DNA of 64,000 nucleotides from NCBI GenBank assembly GCA_964568625.1, contig CAZMQG010000001.1, positions 1 through 64,000 of the forward strand, read 5' to 3'. The stretch comes from JBAZAX01 sp964568625. GTDB lineage: Bacteria > Babelota > Babeliae > Babelales > RVW-14. Of the stretch, positions 55,139 to 63,800 are shown one piece after another. Under the pieces are notes generated by a model. The model did no database searches. It saw only the letters and a list, made by a program, of their open reading frames with translations, and was not told the DNA's origin. Each line of letters begins with the position of its first letter. Position 1 is the stretch's first letter. The position numbers and the translations under genes were made by a program.

Positions 55139-55590
55139 CGCCTTTCTCCCCTCATCTTTTTACAACGTACTCCAAATTCGTACATAACATCACGCAGACC
55201 AGTATCTGTAACACTATCTAACACAATTTGTTCTGTTTTTGAAAGCTTTTTGCAAATAGGGTCTGTTACATAATCTTGAATGCGATTGTTTCGAATTTTA
55301 TTCTTTTTCTTGAAACTTGAATCAATAACCTTAAACCTGATTGCCTTAATTCTAGGTTGATCCAATGCTGCATTTATCTTTGTTTTAAGCATAGGAGAAA
55401 GCATGTGTAATTCTTGAGCCCAGACAGGATGCGTAACGCCAAGATACAAAATATCATCTTTCACCTGATCGATAATCACCTTATCTTTCAGGTTTCCAAT
55501 AATATTTTCCCAATTCTTAAAAAGAACAATCTTCCAACTGTGTTCTTTGGGAATTAGATTCACAAGAAAATCACTTAAACGCTTAGTCAC
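55135..55590 (-). CDS. DUF721/DciA-like protein
   Basis: A 151-residue basic protein. The pattern of an N-terminal W-KIVLFKNWENIIG, then VKDDILYLGVTHPVWAQELHML matches the DUF721 domain of DciA, the ancestral loader of the replicative helicase DnaB. A basic tail follows. It is in an operon with the TPR gene. DciA would be a natural partner of dnaG downstream. Confidence 0.7.
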   Translation of the reverse strand: MTKRLSDFLVNLIPKEHSWKIVLFKNWENIIGNLKDKVIIDQVKDDILYLGVTHPVWAQELHMLSPMLKTKINAALDQPRIKAIRFKVIDSSFKKKNKIRNNRIQDYVTDPICKKLSKTEQIVLDSVTDTGLRDVMYEFGVRCKKMRGERR

Positions 55591-55757
55591 TCAAAATCCC
55601 GTGCTAATACTTGGTTATAATCTATCTATTGGTTAGAAAAATATCGCCAATAATTTAATAAAAACAAATAAGAGTACTTATATTATCAAAATTAAAAAGT
55701 TATACCCAAAAAATAAAAAAGATTATGTGTTAAACCGCTTTAGTTATTTAACCTAAC

Positions 55758-55812
55758 ACACGTTTCATTTAAGAACTCCTAAAGATTTTTTATCATTGCG
55801 TCAAAACAACGC
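55758..55812 (-). pseudogene. Duplicated gene-start remnant behind the 55813 gene
   Basis: Directly after the stop of the 55813-56835 gene, the minus strand repeats its leader: TTTTGACGCAATGATAAAAAATC...TAGGAGTTCTTAA then ATGAAACGTGTGTTAGGTTAA, compared with TTTTGATGCAATAATAAAAAAGC...TAGGAGTTTTCGG and ATGAAACGTTTGTTAGTTTAT at the true start. The similarity continues to ATAACT and then ends. The copy encodes only MKRVLG. It looks like what remains of a tandem paralogue. Confidence 0.7.
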
Positions 55813-56835
55813 CTATCCATGAAAAATTGGATATGCATCTTTTTTAAATGCCATAGCATTGTGCTCGGTTTTGATAATAAAATTTGTGCATAGAGGAAAC
55901 AATTTCTGTTGAAAAAAATCAGCCGAATTATTAATAACTCTGAAACTTCCGCAAATAGATGGAGGAGTTTCTGCGGCTTCAATATCGATCATCCTAGAGT
56001 CCAGAAATTCTTTATTTATCTCAGTATCTTTTTTTTCTGAAAAAGTTGTTTCTTCGCTTCCACTCACACAAAACGTATATGTAACGTTACAGCAATCATT
56101 AAAGTCTTTTTTGCGCAAAAATGCAATGGTAGCATCCATATAGTGCCGCGATCCAGTGTGATATCCACCTGGTTTTATATTTTTGTCTATGGTTTCTTCC
56201 ATTTTTTTAAACTCGCCAAGTAAGCACGTATATTTAAAATCGATAATCATTACAAAAAAATCATCCTCGCTATGCTCTTTGTTTCCCTTAAGTCCAATAG
56301 ATTTGCAAAACGAACCACTCAATGTATCGATCTTATTATCCTTATAAGAGACTTCCCATGAATACGTGTTAGGTTCATAGTCATCTGGATAAAAAATCTT
56401 TGAGTTTCGTATTTTTTTAGATTCTTCTGAAGTAAGAAAAGAACAAGATGTCATAACAGAAACAAACTGCCCTAGCTCTTCTTTCAATACCTTATACATA
56501 AACGTATCAAAAAAATCGTTCAACAATATCTTTCCTTGTGCAACCCGGTTCTTCTCGATCAATATACGTAACTTTTCATCTGTTGTTTTATTCAAATACT
56601 TACCAATAACCTCATCATCGTCGTCATGTCCAATAGGGGCCCATGGAATACTTAGAAATAGGGACGCACCAATTTCTCGCTCAGAATTGTCACCGTCAAA
56701 GGTTGACTTGGCAAATACGGAAATGTCATCAATCCCATCAATAATTTGCTGCATATTTTTTATTTGCTTACTATTTTCCGCTTGTACTTGCGACATAAGA
56801 CCAAAAACAGTTATATAAACTAACAAACGTTTCAT
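55813..56835 (-). CDS. Exported protein of unknown function
   Basis: A 340-residue protein with a clear signal peptide (LLVYITVFGLMSQVQA). No domain recognised. It is acidic (many Asp/Glu/Lys) with a Cys in the second half in VTYTFCVSGSEETTF. The fragment IVFG-like strands are absent, so a barrel is unlikely. The start follows AGGAG. A partial copy of its own leader lies right after its stop, so it probably belonged to a tandem family. It ends in TAG, which shows TAG is used as stop in this genome. Confidence 0.6.
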   Translation of the reverse strand: MKRLLVYITVFGLMSQVQAENSKQIKNMQQIIDGIDDISVFAKSTFDGDNSEREIGASLFLSIPWAPIGHDDDDEVIGKYLNKTTDEKLRILIEKNRVAQGKILLNDFFDTFMYKVLKEELGQFVSVMTSCSFLTSEESKKIRNSKIFYPDDYEPNTYSWEVSYKDNKIDTLSGSFCKSIGLKGNKEHSEDDFFVMIIDFKYTCLLGEFKKMEETIDKNIKPGGYHTGSRHYMDATIAFLRKKDFNDCCNVTYTFCVSGSEETTFSEKKDTEINKEFLDSRMIDIEAAETPPSICGSFRVINNSADFFQQKLFPLCTNFIIKTEHNAMAFKKDAYPIFHG

Positions 56836-57054
56836 CCGAAAACTCCTAGCGCTTTTTTATTATTGCATCAAAACACGTAACTTAAACTAAACAGGAATTG
56901 AACTTTGTATAAAGATAAAAGCAATATATTAAAAAGATTGAGTAAAAATTTCTTATAAAATTTTACACAAGTTTAAACGGTAGTTTAATTTTTAAAAAAA
57001 CGCTAAAATGCATAAACAATTATTTGTAACAAAAAGGCAATACACGGATATTTT

Positions 57055-58422
57055 ATGGATATTTTTCAGTACCAAAAACAACAAAACTTGGATTCCGGTA
57101 AATCGAACTCTCATAAACCCGAGCAACCCGAATCACCCAGAAAAAGCCCAATCCCACTGGCTGCTCGCATGCGGCCAAAAAATCTCTCCACCTACATCGG
57201 GCAAGAACATATTTTAGGTCCGGGTAAATTGTTGCGCAAGGCCATTGAAAACGACAGGTTGTTTTCTTCCATGATTTTATGCGGACCTCCAGGTACAGGA
57301 AAAACCACCTTGGCAACAATCATTGCAACCTCTACCAAATCAAATTTTGAGATTATCAGCGCGGTATCAGCAGGCGTGGCAGAAATAAGACAGTTGGTTG
57401 CAAATGCAAAACAAAAACTCGAAATTTATAACCAAAGAACAATTGCTCTTGTTGATGAAATTCATAGATTCAATAAATCCCAACAAGATGCATTGTTACC
57501 ACATGTTGAAAATGGAACAATAATTTTAATTGGCGCCACAACTGAAAATCCTTATTTTGAAGTTATCTCAGCACTTATATCCCGATCACGTGTTTTTAAT
57601 CTCAAACCCTTAACTCAAGAACAACTTATTCAGTTACTAAACCAAGCAATTAATGACAAACAAAATGGATATGGAGACAGGCAGATAAAAATTACCCCTC
57701 AAGCGCTTGAGCATATTGCCAATATTGCCGGTGGTGATGCACGGTCAACTCTGAATGCCTTAGAACTTGCAGTTGAAAGTGCAAATGAAGATGAAAACGG
57801 AATCATCAACATTGATCTTGAAATCGCACAAGAAGCAATGCAACAAAGGGCCGTAAGATATGACAAAAATGGTGATGGGCATTATGACACAATCAGCGCT
57901 TTTATAAAATCAGTTCGTGGCTCTGATCCGGATGCTGCACTGTACTGGCTGGCAAAAATGATTTATGCAGGAGAAGATCCAAAATTTATCATGCGTCGAT
58001 TGTTTATTTTGGCAGCAGAGGACATTGGCCTTGCCGATCCGCTTGGAATAGTAGTTGTTTCGGCCTGTGCACAAGCCCTTGAATGGTGTGGATTACCTGA
58101 AGCCCAATATCACTTGGCTCAAGCAACTGCCTATCTTGCAACGGCAGCAAAGAGCAACTCTATGAAAAGTTATTTTGATGCTTTAAATACTGTGCAAAAA
58201 GAGGGGACTGTCCAAGTCCCAATCCACCTACAAGATTCAAGTAGAGATGGAAAAAGAGAGGGACATGGGCAAGGATACAAGTATCCGCACGATTTTCCAG
58301 GCCACTGGGTCGAACAACAGTATTTGCCCGAAAGTTTACAGGGTAAAAAATTTTATAACCCAAGCAATCAGGGATATGAGAAAAAAATTGTTGAGAGATT
58401 AAAAAAGCTTGGGCAAGAATAA
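57055..58422 (+). CDS. rarA: Replication-associated recombination protein RarA (MgsA)
   Basis: A 455-residue AAA+ ATPase. PLAARMRPKNLSTYIGQEH opens the family core; Walker A GPPGTGKTT is at 77-85, Walker B DEIHRF with Asp134, GATTENPYF sensor 1, and a C-terminal domain with GSDPDAALYWLAKMI and GHGQGYKYPHDFPGHWVEQQ. It acts at stalled forks. The first ~30 residues form a polar tail before the core. It converges with the 58424 gene, only one base apart. Confidence 0.94.
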   Translation: MDIFQYQKQQNLDSGKSNSHKPEQPESPRKSPIPLAARMRPKNLSTYIGQEHILGPGKLLRKAIENDRLFSSMILCGPPGTGKTTLATIIATSTKSNFEIISAVSAGVAEIRQLVANAKQKLEIYNQRTIALVDEIHRFNKSQQDALLPHVENGTIILIGATTENPYFEVISALISRSRVFNLKPLTQEQLIQLLNQAINDKQNGYGDRQIKITPQALEHIANIAGGDARSTLNALELAVESANEDENGIINIDLEIAQEAMQQRAVRYDKNGDGHYDTISAFIKSVRGSDPDAALYWLAKMIYAGEDPKFIMRRLFILAAEDIGLADPLGIVVVSACAQALEWCGLPEAQYHLAQATAYLATAAKSNSMKSYFDALNTVQKEGTVQVPIHLQDSSRDGKREGHGQGYKYPHDFPGHWVEQQYLPESLQGKKFYNPSNQGYEKKIVERLKKLGQE

Positions 58423-58423
58423 A

Positions 58424-59056
58424 TCAACGCAAAAAATCCCCGTACAACCAATTCATCCCAGTCTTATTAAGTGAATCAACTGTATGGATTGATGCATAAG
58501 CAAAGGCTAAGACATTATATAAGTCCAAGCATTCTCGCTCAGTTGTGATATTTAATTGTTTAATTTTTTCCAAATCTATTCCAAAAGATTCAATTCTTTG
58601 GATAATTTCCGGATTACCTCTTAAGTACCACATCCAAATCAAAGGAATATGAATAGGCGTACAACTGTATTTTTCAGAAATAGCACCCAATTGCGCCACA
58701 TTAAACTCATTTTCGGTAATTTTGGATGCAACTGTACGTAAAATTACATCATGTGATACGCAATCTCCAAAAAGTCGTAAAAATGCCTCTATAATGGACT
58801 TCACTGCAACTACAACTTCAATCGGATTTTCCTCATCTGTCATTTCAAATGTGCTTTGTACAGAAAACTCGAGCCAGGAAAGCTTTTTTTCAATAGATTT
58901 ATTTAAGACTCTCATACAAAGAGTCTTATAATATTGCCGAGGCCTAAAGCTTATTATCCTAAATTCTTCCATTTGGTAAACCATGCAATCTGCAAACTTA
59001 AAACTTACAACAAAATACCCCACAAAAATGGCCCCCATCAAAAGTAACTTCTTCAT
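58424..59056 (-). CDS. Exported degenerate ankyrin-like protein
   Basis: A 210-residue protein. The ATG at 59056 (GGAAGG five bases before) is chosen because it gives a signal peptide (KKLLLMGAIFVGYFVVSF); an open frame begins ten codons earlier. The C-terminal half has TPIHIPLIWMWYLRGNPEII then QRIESFGIDLEKI, which matches one ankyrin repeat (TPLHxA...GNxxIVxxLLxxGADxN) with altered residues. No other units are clear. Function unknown. Confidence 0.55.
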   Translation of the reverse strand: MKKLLLMGAIFVGYFVVSFKFADCMVYQMEEFRIISFRPRQYYKTLCMRVLNKSIEKKLSWLEFSVQSTFEMTDEENPIEVVVAVKSIIEAFLRLFGDCVSHDVILRTVASKITENEFNVAQLGAISEKYSCTPIHIPLIWMWYLRGNPEIIQRIESFGIDLEKIKQLNITTERECLDLYNVLAFAYASIHTVDSLNKTGMNWLYGDFLR

Positions 59057-59190
59057 ATAAGCCTTCCATCGCATAAAAATACTCATTTTAGTTCAAGATT
59101 AGGTTTACATGTGGTAAAATAAGACCATAGCAAGTGAAAATGCAATAATAATCGTATTTTAATCACAAAAAATTTTAAAAGGCTAAGTTC

Positions 59191-60843
59191 ATGATTTCAG
59201 AGTTTTTGGTACTTTTACCCCCTTTAATCGTAATTTTAATGGCAACGTACACAAAAAATACCAGACTCTCATTAATTCTAGGAATATTTTCTGCCGCCCT
59301 TATTATTAATGATTTTTTAATCTGGGGAACATTAAAAACAATTTTTGATAATTTACTGAAAGCCATCGAATTTGACGGGTTAACAAGTTTACAAACCATC
59401 TGGAGTTGTGAAAGAATATTTATACTGTTATTTCTTTTAATGCTGGGCATAATCATCTCGTTACTGGAACACTCGGGCAGTGCCTATGCTTATGGAAATT
59501 ACATAACAACAAAACTAAAATCTGTTAAAAATGCAGAATTATCTTCTCTGATACTTTCATTCTTTTTCTTCATAGACGATTACTTCAGCTGCTTAACCGT
59601 TGGATCCGTTATGCAACCAATAACAGACCAGTTCAAGATTCCACGAGTAAAACTGGCATTCTTGGTAAGTTCCGTAGCCGTTCCGCTTGCTATAATATTC
59701 CCTCTTTCAAGCTGGGTTGCTTATATTTTGGGACAACTCGGGCAAACAGGCGTATCAACTTGTATGAACTCCTCAACGGTAATTCAATGCGATCCATTCT
59801 TTTTATACTTAAATACAATTCCATTTTTGTTTTATGCATTAATTGTTGTTTTCTCAATATGGTTTATAGTTTTAAAACGCCTATCATTTGGGGTCGTTGC
59901 AAAACATGAACACATAGCTCAAACCACCGCAACTCTTTTTGGGGGAAAACAGGCATTAACAAGAAAAACACAAGAATCAATGCCCCCACGAGATAACTGT
60001 ACGCTGAAAAGCTGCACGCTTTGGGACTTTATCCTTCCAATTATTTTGCTAATAACTTCAACGATCATAGAAATTTTAAGAAGCGGGGACTTTTTTATAT
60101 TTGGCGGATCAAACGGAATTATTCAAGCATTATTTCAGGCAAATATCCCTTCAGCCCTTTTTGAAAGCAGTGTATTTACAATAATTATCACAACGGCCTA
60201 TTTTATTATTAGAAAAAGAATTCAAATTAAAGATTTGGGAATGATTACCAGAGAAGGCATAAATTTGATGAAATCATCATTAATCCTTCTTATTTTAATT
60301 TGGACATTCGGAAAAATTTTACAAAATGACCTAAAAATAGGAAGCTTCATTGCTCAGCACATTGGGTACATCAACATCAGCTATCTTCCTGTCATTTTAT
60401 TTTTAATATCAGGTCTAGTTACCACACTCATGTGTTCTGCCTGGGGATCTATGGGCTTGATCATTCCAATTGGAATTCCAATGTTGGTCTCACTTTCTAA
60501 TGCACAAACGCCAATTATGCTAACTGAAATTCCTATGATTTATCCGGTCCTTGGGGCTATTATTTCAGGTGCCATCATTGGCAACCAACTATCACCCGTG
60601 GCAGATGTCATGTTGATGGCAGCTACTAGTTCTGGATGTTACCACATGGATCTGGTTAAAGCTCAAGCAAGTTTGACAATCCCAAGCATATTTTCGGGTG
60701 CGTTGGCATTTTTATGTGCCGGGTTATTAATTCCAATATGTGGCGTTGCCATATCATTGGCAATATCTCTTTCACTTGGAATATTAAATAACTTTGCAAT
60801 TTTATATGTTCTAAATCTGCTTCAAAAAAGAAGAGGCTCCTAA
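59191..60843 (+). CDS. nhaC: NhaC-family Na+/H+ antiporter
   Basis: A 550-residue membrane protein with about twelve helices. GNQLSPVADVMLMAATSSGC followed by YHMDLVKAQ matches the NhaC signature (...SPISDTTxLSSxxSGCxxxDHVxxQ), and an earlier FFFIDDYFSCLTVGS fits the same family. It exchanges sodium (or an organic acid) for protons. The start has AAGG upstream. Its last codons contain the left arm of the hairpin that ends the neighbouring minus-strand gene. Confidence 0.85.
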   Translation: MISEFLVLLPPLIVILMATYTKNTRLSLILGIFSAALIINDFLIWGTLKTIFDNLLKAIEFDGLTSLQTIWSCERIFILLFLLMLGIIISLLEHSGSAYAYGNYITTKLKSVKNAELSSLILSFFFFIDDYFSCLTVGSVMQPITDQFKIPRVKLAFLVSSVAVPLAIIFPLSSWVAYILGQLGQTGVSTCMNSSTVIQCDPFFLYLNTIPFLFYALIVVFSIWFIVLKRLSFGVVAKHEHIAQTTATLFGGKQALTRKTQESMPPRDNCTLKSCTLWDFILPIILLITSTIIEILRSGDFFIFGGSNGIIQALFQANIPSALFESSVFTIIITTAYFIIRKRIQIKDLGMITREGINLMKSSLILLILIWTFGKILQNDLKIGSFIAQHIGYINISYLPVILFLISGLVTTLMCSAWGSMGLIIPIGIPMLVSLSNAQTPIMLTEIPMIYPVLGAIISGAIIGNQLSPVADVMLMAATSSGCYHMDLVKAQASLTIPSIFSGALAFLCAGLLIPICGVAISLAISLSLGILNNFAILYVLNLLQKRRGS

Positions 60844-60857
60844 CATTCGGAGCCTCT
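60826..60857 (-). terminator. Terminator of the repeat-protein gene, overlapping the nhaC end
   Basis: A 9-bp perfect stem AGAGGCTCC/GGAGCCTCT with an 8-base loop that holds the nhaC stop codon. On the minus strand TCTTTTTT follows. Its left arm is inside the nhaC coding sequence. Confidence 0.85.
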
Positions 60858-60877
60858 AATCAGTCTTATAATTTTTA

Positions 60878-63800
60878 CTATTTACTTAATGCGGTCAAAT
60901 CAGTAGTAACGTCATTAATCATTGTTGTAAACGTTTTTCCACTGGCAACTAATTTTGATGTTACAAGAGTAGCATTTGCATACCAAGCTTTTAATGCTTC
61001 TAGTTTTGTCTTATCTGTCTTCGGTCTTGCATTGTGCAAATTAGTTAAAGCAGTCCAGAAACTGGTCTGAACTGTTGTATAAACTAAAGTCGAATTTGCA
61101 GCTACATTTGTAGCCACACTTGTTACCAAATTTTGTAGCACTAACAATTGTGCATCATAAGTTGAAGTTGTAACTGTAAAACTCTTTAATATACTGTTCA
61201 CCCTTGATATCTCAATTGCCAATAAGTCTGCATTAATATCACTAATCATTGTTGTAAAATTTTTATCAGCGGCAACTAGTTTTGATGCCGAGAGAGTTGC
61301 ATACCAATTGGTTAGGGTTTCATACCAGGACTTTAAAGTAGTTAATTTTGCTTTATCTGTTTTAGGCCTTGCATTATGCAAACTTGTTAATGCAGCCCAA
61401 AAGTTTGCTTGTTCAACTGTGTAGTCAAGCGTCTGATTTGCTTGAAAAGCTGATGCTACACTTGTTACCAAATTGGGCAAAATAGGCAACTGAGAATCAT
61501 AAGTTGAAGTTGTAACTGTAAAAGTTTTTAATATATTATCAACTCTTGCCATCTCAGCAGCTGCTATCAAATTTGCAAAATCTGAATTGATGTCATTAAT
61601 CATACTAGTAAAATTTTTATTAGCAGCAACTAACTTCGATGCTACTAATGTCGCATACCAAGTATTTAATGTTGTATACCAAGAAATTAAGGTCGTTAAT
61701 TTAGTCTTATCCGTTTTAGGCCTTGCATTATGTAAACTTGTTAATGCGGTCCAAAAACTAGTTTGAACAGGTGAGTAATCAAGAGACTGATTCGCCTGAA
61801 AATTCGCAGCTATACTTGTTACCAAATTTGGTAATATCGATAACTGAGAATCATACGTCGAAGCTGTCACAGTAAAATTCTTTAATATACCGTTAACCCT
61901 TGCCATTTCAGCCGCTTGCACTAAAGACTGATCTATTTTTGTAAAATCCGAATTAATATCATTAATCATACTAGTGAAATTTTTACCAGAGGCAACTAAC
62001 TTTGATGCAACTAGTGTCGCATACCAGGTATTTAACGTTGTATACCAAGTTTTTAAGGTAGTTAGTTTAGTCTTATCTGATACCGGCCTTGCGTTATGTA
62101 AACTTGTTAATGCGGTCCAAAAACTCGCCTGCACCGGAGTATAGTCAAGAGCCTGATTTGCTTGAAAGTTTCCTGCAATGCTTGCCACCAAATTTGGCAG
62201 TATTGATAACTGAGAATCATAAGTTGAAGCTGTAACTGTAAAATTATTCAATATATTACTTACTCTTGCCATCTCTGCAGATTGAGCCAAAGCCTGATCT
62301 ATCTTTTTAAAATCTGAATCAATATCACTAATCATTGTTGTAAAACTTTTATCAGCAGCAACTAATTTTGATGTTTTAAGAGTTGAGTCTGTATACCAAC
62401 TTTTTAGTGCTGCTAATTTTACCTTATCATTACTAGGTCTAATCTTATGCAAATTAGTTAAAGCCAACCAAAAACTCGGTTGATACTGTGTATAATCATA
62501 CACTGAACTAGCAGGCACACTTTTTGCCAAGTCTTGCAATGCCAATAATTGAGAATCATAACTTGAACTAGCCAAAAGAACATTTGTATTTGCAGGTGTA
62601 AAACTACTTAATATATTATTAACCCTTGTCATTTCAGCAATTTTTACAGCAGACGCTTTATTTGCAACTTCTATATCTGTTCCAAGCTGCATTAACCAAT
62701 TTGCTAAATCCGAATTTTGCGCAAAATTCAAAAAAGATTTATTCATTGCATTATTTATCAAAACTTTTAAATCAGCCAAAGTCGAAGATGTTCTATTATT
62801 ATAAAAATTTTTAATTGCAGTATAAATTGAGTTACTAGAACTTGGATAATCCTGTAAAAACGTCTGATTAAACATACCTGTAGAAACACCAACAACATTT
62901 GCATTCAACAATGCTGGCGTTCCTGATTTTGTTTTATCATTTAATATAGCAGTCAAAGCTGATTTTACTTCATCCACTAGTCTGCCACTCCAACTTTTAA
63001 GATCAGATTTTTGGGATGAAGTCAAAAAAGCTTTAGATTGAGCATTGTTTAACAATAGCTGCACATCTCCTAATGGATAAAGATTCCTGTTGTTATAAAA
63101 ATTTTGAATTATCGTATAAATCGAACGACTTGAGCTTGGATAATTCTGTAAATAAGACTGATTAAAGCTTGAAATTAAATTTATACTCAAAGAATCAGTC
63201 GTACTTGAAGCATCAACAACATTTGCATTCAATAAAGCAGGAGTTCCAGATTTTGTAGAATCATCTAAAATTGCCTTTAAAGAAACTTTTACATCATTTT
63301 GCACCTGCATTAAACAATTTTTAATATCATCCTTCTGTGATGAGGTTAAAAATGCTTTATCTTGAGCATTTTTCAATAAAATTTGTAAATCCCCATATGA
63401 GGATGATGTCCTATTATTATAGAAATTTTTAATTGCCGTATAAATAGAACTTCCCAAACTTGGATAATCTTGTAAATATGCCTGATTAAAAACATCGTTA
63501 GATACTGAAACAATATTCGCATCCAATAAGGCTGGAGTACCAGATTTTGTAACATCTCCAAGGATTGCCACCAAGGATGATTTAACAGCTTCCGTTACAG
63601 CACTCGTTTGCTGAGAAACAGCCTGCACAGTAGTAGATATCGTAGATGGAACAACAACCGGTACGGCAGAAGTCAGCCGTGGCAATTGAGTTTGGGTTGT
63701 CGCAGCAACAATTTGAGTTGCAACCGGTTGAGCAACAGCCTGTACCTGTGATTGCTGAGTTTGTGTTTTAGCCTGTGCCTGTAATTGAGCCTGCAACTGC

